DNA from: Scedosporium boydii
Taxonomy: Eukaryota; Ascomycota; Sordariomycetes; Microascales; Microascaceae
Direction of reading: 5' to 3'
Length of the DNA stretch: 64,000 bases
Assembly: GCA_002221725.1 (NCBI GenBank)
Contig: NJFT01000019.1
Coordinates: 248,001 to 312,000 of the forward strand
In this document: positions 46,613-59,766 of the stretch, one piece after another
Layout: every line of letters begins with the position of its first letter
How positions within the stretch are numbered: the first letter of the stretch is position 1
Translations under genes and position numbers: made by a program
Notes under the pieces: generated by a model
What the model saw: the letters and a program-made list of their open reading frames with translations, nothing else
What the model was told of the DNA's origin: nothing
Database searches by the model: none

Positions 46613-49600
46613 GGCGAGTGTGTGGATGTATTGGGCGAGAGACTCGAGGATGAAGGATAGAATGTGCCTATACGTGAGTGCTCGTGTTAGACCTTGACTC
46701 TTATACACCCGAGATAAGACTTAGATCATGGATACTTACGTGAACCTTATCCTAACCTATGGTCAGGGGCTAGCAGAGGTACTCCGCGGACGCGACTAGG
46801 ACCTCCCGAGGGATACCAACAAAGGAATGCTTTGGTCCTCGGAAACAAAAATCGATGAAAACCGTGGTAGGGCGACTGAATATGCGTAAATGCACCAGAG
46901 CCAGCACTCGGGTTTGCCCAGGAAAATTTGATATGCGGAAAGGGCACGGTCCTGATCAACGACGGAGGAGGACGTCAGCTTAATATAGGTAGAATAGAGT
47001 GGGAGATGGAGAACAGACCCGGGCGCAGACGCGCGAATGCGAGGGGGTCTTGAAGAGGAGTCTGGGTGTGGTGGTCTCGAGGGGGTGTGGTGTGCGGCCC
47101 GATGAGCACATCAATTGTTTCTACGATTCCCACCAACCGACTATCGCTAATTCATATGATTGGCCCCTGCAGAAGCGAGTCTTTAGAATGCTGAAAATTC
47201 CCCATTCACCGAATTCGAATAGAGATGGTAGAGAGTCGTGAGCAATGCGATTCCTGATGCCCCTGGAACTCGGAGCGAGGCTTAGTGGATCAAGTAAGAC
47301 TCTGGTGTTGATAAGGTGATGCGCGAGGGTTTGTCCAAAGAGACCAAATCACTCTAGTAAGCCGATCGAATACGCACTAGTATTGGCATGTTAAGCAGAT
47401 TAGTCGAATGAAAGTCAACGCAGCGGGAACAACTGCTTCGAGGAGGCTAGAGATTCAGTTCTATTCAGGCTTCTTTCTAGTAAATATTACAGGCGAAACA
47501 CGCGATTCACCTTATGTCGAGGGAGTTTCATACGGAGGGAAGGAGCAGGCAAGGATCAATCGATGCCCACCTGCGTTTCAGGCCTCTCTCGACCTGGGAC
47601 GGGCAGAACGTGCTTTACATCAGAAGGAACAAGCCAAATTGATCGAAGGTTCCTGCTTCTTTACATGGGCCTCGTGGTCTTTGGCATAGAGCGACTCCAC
47701 TCAAGCGGGCGTTGCAAGATCCGAACTACAGGAGCGTCCTGGTAGGCTGCAAAGACGCACCTTCCGCGCGAGGTAAATCAACGAGTGTCCTATTCCGCAC
47801 CTTCCTTTCCTTGTCCGCGCTTGACATCACCTTGCCCATTGGAGGGAAGGAAGGAGGAACACCCGTAGCCGTGGCGTGGTTCGATTGGGCTCCACGCACC
47901 CATATTCCTGACCAAGTGTGTAGTTTTGCAGACCCTGGTTATCGGTCTCTGTTGGGTAGCTCCTAGCCAGAGATTGACTGATCGGAGCAACGCGATTAGC
48001 AACATGCTTGCTCTGCTGAGGGATACGCAGGCGGGTTGCGCTTGCAGCCCACGAGAAGGGAGATTCCCGTAGAGGAAGCCCCTAGTCTATTGACCACTAA
48101 ACTCGAGTCAAGTGCCTCATCGTGCTTGACCAGTCACATGCCCGAGGGCTGATCGCGATGGTCCTGGCGTGTAGTTCGTCGTACGGTAAATGCAGAGTAG
48201 AATCGTAAGCGATCAGAAGGCGGAAGGAACCACGTCAAGGACGCCAAGTACGATCGGTTGATACGGAAGAGGCCGTGTGGCGTGTGAAGTACTTCGTCAC
48301 ATGTTCGTAGAGGCCAAACTCGGATCCGCCTGACGCATGTCGGCTTAGCTATCGCGAATTAACGCGTAGAGAGGCGATGCTGGCTGAGGAAGGAGGCGTC
48401 CACGGTCAGTCGTGGCGTTTGGAATGGCGTTTTCGATGTTTCAAGGTCGGAAATTTGGCCTTGGGAAATGAAGGTATGCCGATAAAGGTGGATAGACGGA
48501 TATTGGAGTATGCACATGACCGTCCGCTGGTCGAGATAGGCATCAAGGCGACAATGAAAGTGGATTGGCAGACGGAGAAGGCTTGCGGATGCCCGAGGCG
48601 CGTTGTTGACCGGTTCGACGAGGCCACATCCGGCGTCAACGATGGGATTTGGGAGTTGGAATGTACGCAGGGCAACTAGAGGTATTGTCGGCATCACCTG
48701 CGAACGGCGAGGTAGGTGTTGAGAGAAGTCCCTGGGGGTTCCTGCAAAGCACAATGGAGTTATTGTCAGCAAAGCAGGCAACGAGCTCTCGGAGCTCGAT
48801 GCCAAGTAGGGAATACGGGAGAAGAGGAAACGTCCACCATGCGCGTAGAAGGGAGGGGCACCAATACCAAAATCATGATGGATTCGGTTGGTCGTTTGAT
48901 GGATGGAAACGTTGACCAGAGCTCGGCTGAGCGGGTCAGTGGTGTGGCCGACAACAGCGAAGGATTCAGGAACTCGAAAAGAGAAAGAGAACGGTCAATT
49001 AGAGCATGCTAAGGAGTATAAGACGCCAGCACCAACAGTGAAGGCTCAACTAATCATGGATGGCGGAGACCAGTGTACGTAACCGCAAATTAGAGGACCA
49101 TAACATCGGAGCCGCAAATGTAAGACAAGGACATAGACGAAGACAGCTTCTAGCAACTTACGCACCGAGGATGATCACTCGAAGGGGAAACTCCAGAGAT
49201 CACACTTTGTAGGGAATCGGGAGCCTCCTAGGCCTATGAGTCAAAGATGGTCGCGGATTAGGAATGTGGTAACAACACTGAAACCTTTTCATGTACTTCC
49301 AATCCAGTGCCTGCTGGGCCTGTGCAGCCTGGGAAACGGACATCGGATTGCTCGGCGAGGGCAGTGTTATTGGCTAGTGTCTTTCCATCCCGCGGACGAA
49401 GAGAAACACAAACAGTGAACGAAGAATCCAAGTCCTGCGCCAGCTCTCAAGTCTGGTTAATAATCGCCTCACCGTTTTCTGCCGGACCCCTCCCCCGTAA
49501 GTATCCATCAAGAGACGGTTAGCCTCTGGAGAGGCTCTTTCATCCCCATTGAAATGGGATGGTTTGCGCCTCCGAGGATCTCGTTCAAGACTAACCTGAC

Positions 49601-50643
49601 GCCGTTGGGTAGGCGGGTCTTCTCTCGGGTCTGGTACTTGCCCGAGTATCATGCCCCAAACACGCACGAAAGGAGCAGACCATCCAAGTCGATGCCACCC
49701 TCTGTGTCCACCCCAATTTCCACCTGTCCACCATATGTGCCTAGCCACTAACAGCGGCGACGATCTTCAATAGCTAGCCACACAACTCGGGACGCCGCCT
49801 TTGCCGTTAAAGATACCCAGGCCGATGTGAAGTTTCAGCCAATCTTGGACCACCGTGCCCGGAATGATCGGTCCAATGTTTGGAATGCCACGTCGATGTG
49901 GATCTGACCAAGACGTCGGTGAGAAGGGCTTGCTACCCTGTCACTCGATGAGCTAGCCTCGTTGAACTCTCAACGGTACACACTCCCAGGCCAGTTAAAC
50001 CGAAGATTTCTGTATCATTTGACGATGAAAACGGTGTCAAATGCTGGTGAATTCGGTGTGGAATTGATCTTCGAAAAGCTCAGCGTGGCCAGTTTTGCGT
50101 AGCAGCACCGTTGAAATAATCCGCAGCAGGGTTCCACACCGGTCAGCCCTCTCGCATGAGAGACGTCGTTTTTTTTTTCTCGCCCCATATTGTCTGCGAC
50201 ACCTCGGTCACCCGTCTGTGTTTTCCGTGCCGAATATTGAAATACGGTGAGGTTCAGGAATTTGAATTGTTCTTCGGGGAGGTCGTCTTCTTAATTGATT
50301 GAAGACAAGAATAAAAGATGAAAAATAGAAAAGAAGGGTTGAAAAATAAAATAACCTGGATCGAGCGGCTCACTTGAAGCTCTTGCTTCCAGATTGCAGA
50401 GGCGAGTTTTGACCATCAACTTGGTTTGGTAGCGTCGATCGCCAAGAAAAGTAGTGGACGCCTGCATCGAGCCTATCGCATCGGCAGCACCAGCGGGTCC
50501 TCCCTTGGATTTCATCGATCCTTTTTCTTCTCAGCACAGAGTACATGGTACGAAGTACGCATGGAGCCTCACCGATTGCTTGGAGAACGTGACGCGACGT
50601 CGAAATTGGCTTCAGACCCCGACATCGTCTCTTCTTCGTTACA

Positions 50644-50699
50644 TTTTTTTTTTTCTTGTTTTTTTCTTGTTTTTTTTTTTTTTTCTTTTTCTTCTTTCT
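50644..50699 (+). repeat. 56-bp almost pure polypyrimidine tract
   Basis: T-runs of 7-16 separated by CTTG and CTTT; two G only. Low-complexity. Confidence 0.85.
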
Positions 50700-53600
50700 C
50701 CACCTTTCCATCCCCCCCTGTTCTTGCTCTCGATGCTTCTTCCCTATAACCTCGGCTGGGGACTGTCACCTAAGACATGGCCTAGCCCTCTCAATACGGA
50801 ATCGCCCGCGGACTGAGACGTCCCTGTTCGGCAGGCAAGATGTGGTTCGTCCACGTTCGCCGATAAGTCTACATTACACACGACTGGCCTAGCCTTCTCC
50901 TTCATACGAGACCACATACCTTTCGGGTTGCTCTTAGGCTCGTGCCGAGGTTGGACGCCGAAAATTGACAGCAAGCGTCTTGGGGCCTTGCTCGTCTTTG
51001 ATCGAAAGTCCCAATGCGACTCAGACGAACAAGATTTCTGGTATGGCTTCACCGCTCTGTTATGGTGATCCTCCACTCTATTACGAATGCCGGGGGGGAG
51101 GCAACGCGGCCACTTATAGGCAGGGGGGTTCTACGGCAAGTAAGCTACGGACCCGCCTCGCTAGCCTTGCCACTGGGGAAGGGAAGTCTGCAATCCCACG
51201 CTGTACAAATCGTAGCGAGGTCAGCCAGTGATATCTTGGAAAGGAGGAACGGAACGTCAGTCAGTGGGGGTTGGCTCTATCGTATTCGCCCTGCAGGAGG
51301 AGAATCATGGGTTACGGCCAGAAGCATCAGCAATGCGACGACAACTCGTACCGGCCGGTGAATCGGGCGCACAGGAGACTTGACAGAGGCTACAAACAAA
51401 TTCCTCGAGGCTGATTGCCCCCCATTGGTAAGAGTTCGAGTTAATGTCTCCTTCCCCCGCGTCCTTCGGGCGACATGACAAGAATAGAGCTACTGACGCA
51501 GGTCGTGCTTCCGAGTACACATCAGGGCTTCACCCCTTGTCTTGTGTGCCGTCCCGGACAGACCATGTTTCGTTTTGTGCTATTCGTCGGAGAAGATGGA
51601 GAAGATGGCTCATTTTGGACATGTCCGCTTGCAAAGAATATGGGAATTGCAGCAGCACATATCATGGGAAACTTGGAATGGAGGTGGGAATGACCAGAGG
51701 TGGCTGCGGGCAAGAGAAAAGGCAGATGTCGTTGGCTCAAGACGGAAAGACAGAAAAGGTGATGTTGTCTTATCTGACCTCTCAGAGTTCTCGAATTCAG
51801 ACTGATGTGCCCTCCAACTTCACGGACCACTGCAACCTGGTCCCCTACTGGAATCAAGAAACACCAATACCTGACCGTTGAACATAAGGAAGCTTTTAGC
51901 GAGGGAATCCGAGCTCTTTTGATTTTATCTTATTTTTTGTTCCCTTTTTTACCCTAATTTTTTTGGTGGCGGTTCCCGGAAAGGATTACTTTTTATTGTT
52001 AAGGAGGTACTTCAGGTCCAGGTCCTCGCCATCCCCTGGTCTTCGATCTCTCGGAAGCTGCAACTGGCGACCACGATGGAGCAAATTATCCCCACTCACC
52101 GGTTCCTGCATTGGCCTTGGCATGTAAAAGAGACATCGCGCAAAATAGGTTTGACTTACCATCCGCTTCTCCTTTAGACCCTTGCACCCCCTCCATCAAT
52201 GTTATTTTTATTCTTCTTTCTCTTTGTCAGGACGAGGATATCAGCTCCTAATGGTCAGAGCATCTAGCGTCTGCTCAAATCATCGAAGGTGCATACGCAC
52301 GTCTCCTCACCGGGGAGAAAAGCCCCACTACGAATTTGGTCACGAAGTGGCAATATCAAACGAAGCCCAAAAAAGCGCCTCACATCCGAATCATCGTTGA
52401 AGATATGATGATTTGATCCTTCGTTTATCTTCTCCAATCACGATTGCATCTCGGGTGTATTCCCCTGAAGCGTTCTCGTCTCAAGCTGGTGGATGTGTAA
52501 ACTGACGATTCTGTCATGAGGGTGGAAATGGCGAGGCTCTGTGACATATACATATATCTCGACCGCCCACTCAAAAAACTCGAGATGAGAAAGTGAGAAA
52601 CCTCTGGAGGACGGCACGCAGAGATTGAGCCAGGGCGAAAAGAAAATATCGGAACGAGTTCGTACAACACCACGCCCTCCGGCACCCGCCCTGTAAAGGA
52701 AAGCTTTCCGAAAGGTTCGGCGACATGGAGCTCGAGGATGGCGAGTGGTTCGGCTCTCGGGACACTTGCGTGAGCACAACTTCGGGACGAATTGGACACG
52801 GTGAATGCAGGCTGCAATGGCTCAACTGGTGGGTCACCAATAAGAGGAGTGTCTGCTGCTCACCGATTGCCTTTCCTTCTCGCTTTGAGCATGCTGGCGT
52901 AATTGCCTGGCCCGGGACGACGCTAGCGTAATATAGACAGGCCTCTTTCATGATAGACTAAGTTTCGATTTGACGGACCACCGCTTGTATTTCGTCGTTG
53001 AACCGATATGAGGAGGGGTGGGGTGAAGATCTTGGAAAAATGAGACCCGGCTGTTGTCCAATCCGTTCTCATGGGTGCAGCTCAGGTGGGTAGCCATGGG
53101 CAATTTGGCCAGCCAGCCTTAACCATAAAAGGAGTAATCTTACCTGGCGTACTGCGGGCATCTCTCGGTGGACTGCGGAATGCCTCACCTCTTCGCAGAT
53201 CGTTTGATATCAATTCCCACGTAGGGAACAAATAGCAACACCACATTACAATGTCGGCAGCAAGCGTGTGGTCGGGCTCGGATCCTGCCGTTGCCCTCGA
53301 CGGTCCCGTCGACTCAATCCCATAGCCGACGGTGTGCTCCAATACTCCGTCGATACATCTGGGCTGTGTCAATGGGCGAGAAGACCGGGCGATGACACTC
53401 GAGATGCCTGTGGACATTTAATATCTTGGTGACCTTAACCTTGTTGAAAAGTAGTCATCTGCGGGGCGGAGCTCCCGCCGCTGCCTGAATTTTGATGTAG
53501 TCAGACGCCGTGACTGCAGATAGTATGTTTACGCGATATGCGGTGGGGTGGGCTACATCTGAAATCCAAACGCCAAACCAAGCCCTTCAGCCACTCTCGT

Positions 53601-55347
53601 GTCTTCAATTAGCTACCGGGCAGATTCAAACCCGGTCGAAGGAAACGCAAATGCAGGTAGGACGTCAACGAAATGGGCCAGCTATTCGTTTCATGACAAC
53701 GCGAGCTCCATTCTAAATTGTGGTCGTGGACTGTATCGACGCAAATAACAATATCAATTGCCTTGCTTCTTGGTGGAAAAGAAGCGTAGCACAGCACCTG
53801 GAGGTTTGGGTTGCCTTTCGGGGAGAAAAGGGGGGGGGCCTCTGCAACAAAGGCCAGGCTCCGAGGTTGGTGGTAATCTAGAAATTGATGGGGAATTGAC
53901 TTTCTTGCTAGTTTATTTCTTCTTTTGTTGATCCGCAGCGGCGGTGTCATGTTGCCTTGATCATTCTTGGTCTAGCGAGGAGGGAGATGCACGGCAAAGC
54001 ACAGCATAGCGCAGGATCTTGTCTGCGGATCGTCATCTTGGGCTGCCTGGTGCCAGGGTCGACATCAGAAGGGTAAATAGGTCCGGAGCGTTGGACGAAA
54101 AGACCCAACGTCCTCGGATCTCTTTTTTCCCCATCACGCGACGAGAAAAGTAGCGGGCGAATCGCTGAGCTGGGGATGCACAAGGTCAGCCAAGGTGGTG
54201 GGGGGAAACGTGAACGGTGACATCTCGGAAGGGTTTCCTGGCACCCGCTCTTTCAAAGAATCCATGTCCTTAATAGACAAATTATACTTTGCAAGTCATC
54301 GCTGTCAGCCCATTGTTGAACGGATGACAGGTGAGGTGATATCCGGGCTGTTTGGCCAGGCCTCGACTTTGGGGGTCATGCTGTTACACGAGAAGGAGCA
54401 AGAGAAAACTTGGTTATATCTCCAGTTTCTATGGGTCGCGGCCATCCATTCCAGGCGGGTGCGAAGTACGAAGGAGGTCGTAAAATTGAAAGAGTCTTCT
54501 TCTGCAATATGAGGGGAGGTGATGCGGCTCTTCCCTCTTCGACTGTCATATGTTAGGTACGAAAGTAGGAAGAGATGCGGGGAGAAGGTGCAGGATTCCA
54601 CGATGGCAGCCAGCCAGTCCCTGCCACCCTCCAACCCCGCAACTCAGTTGTCCAGCTGCCCTGTTTTCTGCCTTGTCGTTCGCTGTCTGCCGGAAAGCCG
54701 CATGATGGCTTCAGGGTGTTTGGAGATGAGGGCGTTTGTCGAGACTTGATGCTCCTGAGACGAGCACGGCCTATTGTCGAAAGGCGAGGAAAGAAGAAAA
54801 CCCATCAGAGGAGGATCGCCGACGGATTGAAGGACAAATCTCTCTTCACACCTGGGGAATTTAGAACGGGCCCGATGATCCGAAACAGGAACTGTGCGAC
54901 TAGTAGTGGAAAGAGGAGGGAAGGAACGAAGATGCAAGATGCCTTCCAGAGGTTCCAAATCTGGGATCAAGGTTCATCATACCCGAAAGGGGGACATCGA
55001 CACCTGAGCCTAATACCTCTTTCCTGCAAGAACAAGGGTAGGATTTATGCAGATCCTTGTAAGTTCAACGCGTCCTGGAGTAAGAACGTCCTGGTCGGAG
55101 ATGATCTTACCTCGTATTATTGGGTATTTGCTTTTGGAGGTTTGGAGTATTTGTCGAGACTTCGACCTTTGAGGTGATGAAGTGATTGTTCTGTTTTGAA
55201 GTTTGAGGTGTTAGGGCGGTATTTGACTCTATGCCTCATCGTGCTTCTATCATCTTGACCAAGATCGCTCGTTGATATAATAAGACTAAAGTACGCATGA
55301 CTATAGTATTCGTGAAGTTAAAGGTCCGGTGTTAATAATAATAGTCA

Positions 55348-55363
55348 TACGAAGTACTTCGTA
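55348..55363. repeat. 16-bp perfect palindrome of TACGAAGTA
   Basis: TACGAAGTACTTCGTA equals its reverse complement. It shares the centre of the 18-bp palindrome at 10043-10060, 45 kb away. A related imperfect one, GAAGTACTTC, is at 48286-48295. Confidence 0.85.
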
Positions 55364-55558
55364 CGTTTTGATAAAATGTATCCAATTTTTTCTTACATTA
55401 TTATGGCTTGGAGCCACCATTATCCAGTATTGGTTTTACCAGTTTAGTATTATGGCGTGCCCACACAGGCTTGGCCTGGATAGTTGGATCAGTCAAATGT
55501 GTTACCTTAAGTACGCATATATTCCACAGAGTACTCCGGATTTGGAGGGCGATGGAAT

Positions 55559-57511
55559 TACGAAGTACCCAGTAGTTACGCTGCCATATCCAAATGTAAT
55601 ATTGGCATTTAGTGGGGATATAACCACTTTCGGAATCAATCGACGAAGTAGTGTGCTTCTAATGGATCCGCTGGGGCCGGAAACGCGGAAACGTATGCTA
55701 GGAAGAGCTGCCGAGGAGTGACAGGCGGGCGGGCGATGCCGCTTATCGCGGGAGGTAGTTCGGTTCCAGAACCAATGGTTTCTTTCGGGCACGTTCGTGA
55801 CGGGCGGCCAAGACCACCCATTAGCCTCAAAGTCCAGGTCCTAACTGTTTTGGTTCCGCACGGTAATTTGGAATGGGGTTTGAACTCCAGGACGGGGAGG
55901 ATCGTGTTGGGACGGGTCCTCTACTAGGCCGAATCGAGACAGTTTAGCACCAATGGACTGTCCACGAGCGTTCTGCTGATAGGTTCTTGACAGGACGGGT
56001 ACAAACTATATTACAAAGTAAGTTTGTCTTAACCTTCCAAGTCTGGAAATCCATCGAAAAGAATTGGTCTGAACTGATTTCGAGTGCATTGTACAAAGGT
56101 AATGCGAAGTATGCGTATGTCGGAAATATATACCTGCAACATCAAGGGCGTGCTTCGATCTCGGCACTTTGTCCTCTGACGCAAACAAAGCATGTGTCAA
56201 CTACGCACATGGAGGAAGCCCTCCTGGCAAGGCACAGGCGGATTGGTCCTGGAAAGCGAGACAATGGTTCTATGCTGTCTGACCACTCCGTCCTCAAATA
56301 CTACCTGTCATTAATTTGCCTCAGCCAACCACGGCTTGTGAGGGTGGCGGGGGGCCAAGGCATAGGAGGATAAGACGTCGAGGAGAAACTTGGGAGAGGG
56401 CTAGTAATGCGCGCAAGCCATCATTGATTCTCTCGATATCCACAGGATACCAAAATGTTTCCCCCATCTCATCCACCCAAAGAATTGAGTGGAACGGGGC
56501 ATTGCACCATTTCCAGTTTCGCCCACAATTTGAAGGTGCTTGCTTGCACGTGTGTTAGGGCAGTTCTCCTCCATGACGTACAAGGATCCGATGATAATAC
56601 TACTCATAATACTACGTATCAATCAATGGCCTCGTTTTGTAATACTCGCTCGTCGAGGCGTCGACTCTCGCTGCGTCGTACTTCGTAAGATAACAGGTTC
56701 TCACGCTGTTTTATAGATGGGTCCCTTGTCCGACCCCTTGTCAAATACCCCAGTTATTACGACAATTGCTCGGCTGCGAATACTACCCGACAATTAATAG
56801 GTGGCAGATCTGGTCTTCTTTACAAATCAGAGATCAATGATGAGACCGGGGAAGAAAAACCGCACTCGCACCCCTCCTCTGTTCCAGGGTCCCCCTTCAC
56901 CGGTGAAATACTTGAACGACTCCTGCCAAAAACCCGCCTGACATTTGGTTTTCACCGACTCCCCTTTTCTTCTCTTCTCTCCATTCTACCGCCCATTTCT
57001 GCATCGCCCTGTCTCCTGTCCACCCCCCCGGCGGTTGCTTAGCACCAATATCTCGATTAGATTCTGAGAATCAACCCCCCCTCCCTCTTCCATCGGCTTC
57101 GCTCTCCACCCCCGCACGCTTTGCCCTCCCTCTCAGCCTTGAACACGTGCCGCGCACCACCTCTACGGAGTACCCAAGACAAGAGTTTCGCGTGGATGCT
57201 ATTCTCCGGAAGTAAGAGCAAGCCACCAATTGTCAAGAGCTGACCACATCTTGCACTCTCCGCACAACGCTGTAGGTACGAGGGTAGCCTCAGTTTCTCT
57301 TGCCCCCACTGCGCCTGCTTCCATCCCAAATACGGCGTGCAGAAAATTAGAATCGTGCTCGCAGCTCATTTTTGACATCCTTGCTTTTTTTTCCTTGTCG
57401 CATCCGCATTCGTTCAGAGGGTCCCCAGCTAACCCACCAACTAACCCAGCTCTCCCAGTCGGCAAAAATTCGGAATATCACCACACAAGAAAACGGGAAA
57501 GGTACGAAGTA
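55559..57511. repeat. Three single TACGAAGTA units
   Basis: Exact copies at 55559-55567 (plus), 56679-56687 (minus orientation, TACTTCGTA) and 57503-57511 (plus). A further copy lies at 50549-50557. Confidence 0.75.
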
Positions 57512-59766
57512 AACCGCGTTGAAAAGAAAAGACGAAAAAAAAAAAGCGAGGAAAAAAAAGTAAAAAGAGACCAATTGACGGAGGCTGTACCCAATTGATC
57601 AAACGAAGAAAGGAGTAATAGAAAAAGGGGAGAAAAGCATCGTCTTCGAGACAGGGAACAGCCATCCGTCCACGCCGCCAGCGAGCCAGCCGAGCCAACA
57701 ATCCCACCGGCCCGGTCCACCATCGAAGACCAAAAATCAAGACCAGACAACACAAATTACTCGGCATCCCCCCGCCTGTGTCGTTGATACTCTCTTCCCT
57801 CGCTCGTGCACACCCCCTCGAGGCATAATTAAAAAAGTAACATCGTCGGCCGGTACCACGTGGCCCAGATTCCAGATTGCATCAAATCGATCCCAGCACC
57901 TCGGCGGACCTGTCCTGCACCCAATTGCACAGGTACAGTTGCAGTTTAACCACCCATTTGTACTGAACCAACTCCCCTGACGGGATACATCCCACGCGGT
58001 CCTTGGCTCCTGCACTCGATCTCACTCCGCCGGGACCCTCCCGTCCATCTCCATCACCTCGCCATCCTCACGCCTTGTACCACTCTTCTCAGCCCCCAGA
58101 CACGCACTCTGGTCCCGCTTTGTCTTTCTCCTCCCTCGCCCCAACCCGACGTCACTCTGCGGCTTCCACTCGTGTTCTTTGGAGTTCTCTTCGCCGGCTG
58201 TTGCCAAATCTCAAGTCTCAAGTCTCCCCTCCCCTGCACTTCTCTTATTGCCGCTCCTCTCTCATCACCGGCGCGTAACGCATTACGCCGCGTGTGTACT
58301 ACGGCTCGGCGTAAGCTCCCAAACCAAGTTACAGCCAGGTGACCTTCCATATTCTCCAACTCAGCGCGACGAGCGAGAAAAGTTAGCTAGGATGGACTGA
58401 GCGGGCATGGACCGGCTACTTTGCCCATCGAACGCTGCGCGTCTTAACCTTGGCTCTCATCAAATTTGAAATCCACTCAGTCCACTCCTGGCATCGGGGT
58501 GCAACTGAACGTCCTTGTTCTTTGTCATCTCAACTAAAGTCTCACTCCCCCGTACTCTCCAACACTACTACTACCCCCTTCTAGTTTGGGAATTATCATT
58601 CATCTGTCAATATTGTTTCCAAACTACACGATACGATACGCTCGACTCGTTTCGTGATCCACGTCGTTCCTCCGCTCCTCCCATTCCATTCCCCTCGCAT
58701 TGCTGCCCGGTTCTCCACATTTTTTTTGCTCTCATTTCCTTTCGCTCCTTCGGCTCACCTTTGCTTGATACCCCCCCTTGCCCCTCCCCGCATTAAGGAG
58801 AACCTACTCTATACCCTTTACAACAAGGGCACGTCACTTGGGGGTCCCGGTGAGGCACACACTTCACCGACCCGGCCACAGGTATACGGCCCGGTTGTGC
58901 GCTGCGGTGCTCTCACTCCGGCCTTGCAGTGTGGCTCCGACTAGCGTCCATGGTTGTTCGATTGCTTGTTTCTCTTCTCTCCTGTACCCTGTACCACATT
59001 ACGCCACCAGTGGTACCTCGCTAAGACGTACTTCGACATCCTACCCTCGCTCGTGTGTGTCTCTGGCTTTGTCCAACACACCCTCTCTCCACCTCCACTA
59101 TGGTAAGAAGAACCTTTTCCTTGCTGTCCCCGGAGCCGGCAGATTGCATCGAATATATCATCAATCTTTTTTCCTCGTAGCCATTTTTCTTTCCTACTTT
59201 CATTCCGAGTCTGTGTTTTCACTGCAACCTCTCGTTCTGCCACTCTCGGCCTCACCTTCTTCCTATGTCTTCTTTGTCTTTGCCTATAATAACTATCTTC
59301 CTGTCTTCTCATTATCTCCCTCACCGTCTATCTCTTGACTACCTCTTCGCCCCATAACTCGACTCATCACCCGTTGATTTATCAACCGCCTTTCTCTCCT
59401 CTTCTTCCGTCCCAGAGCATGACTGTTCTTCCGGAGCCAACAAGTCAACATTGTAATTGACACCTAGGCTAGGATATCTACACTCGGAAGAGGCCAAGGC
59501 CTCTCGACCATGATCCTGAATCATCCGAATCCCTCGTTCATTCGCCGCCCTCTCCCGTGGGCTACACTGCTCTTGGGATTCCATTTGCAAATCTACTCCC
59601 GGACCAGCGAATAAGTCTGGAGCAGGCAGCGTCGATCTACGGGCTCTCAGGTCTCCAACTTCACTGTATTGTGTGGAATAGCCTTGCAAACCCCTCCAGC
59701 TTCGAGCTCAACGCTCCCCCTTCAAAACGGCAAAGAATAAGCTATCCCTTCGTACCGCAGTATCCA

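Larger units (their letters stand above)
46613..59766. other. 13-kb stretch without a recognisable gene
   Basis: I looked for domains, joined frames and transposon motifs on both strands and found none. The longest frames (for example 200 codons at 54575-55177) have no family features. The sequence is heterogeneous: an AT-richer patch at about 55200-55700, polypyrimidine tracts (50644-50699) and poly-A (57530-57570), five TACGAAGTA loci between 50.5 and 57.5 kb, and a 2.5-kb pyrimidine-rich leader-like zone (about 56900-59450) before the Zn2Cys6 gene. ATG followed by GTAAGA at 59099-59107 could be a first exon of that gene. No tRNA was found. Confidence 0.5.

Noticed and set aside
46613..46708. 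Upstream extension of the kinase-like frame to 46708
   Set aside because: The frame there begins with GTG, not ATG, and adds no domain; the first ATG at 46612 is preferred.
53620..53645. GGGTTTGAATC-like sequence on the minus strand resembling a tRNA T arm
   Set aside because: The loop is too long and no acceptor, D or anticodon stem can be drawn around it.
54575..55177. 200-codon frame on the plus strand
   Set aside because: No recognisable family or splice partners; begins and ends in sequence that resembles its non-coding surroundings.
59099..59107. ATG followed by GTAAGA as a first exon of the Zn2Cys6 gene
   Set aside because: Attractive because uL29 shows the same pattern, but no acceptor with a good pyrimidine tract and matching phase could be fixed; left as a note.
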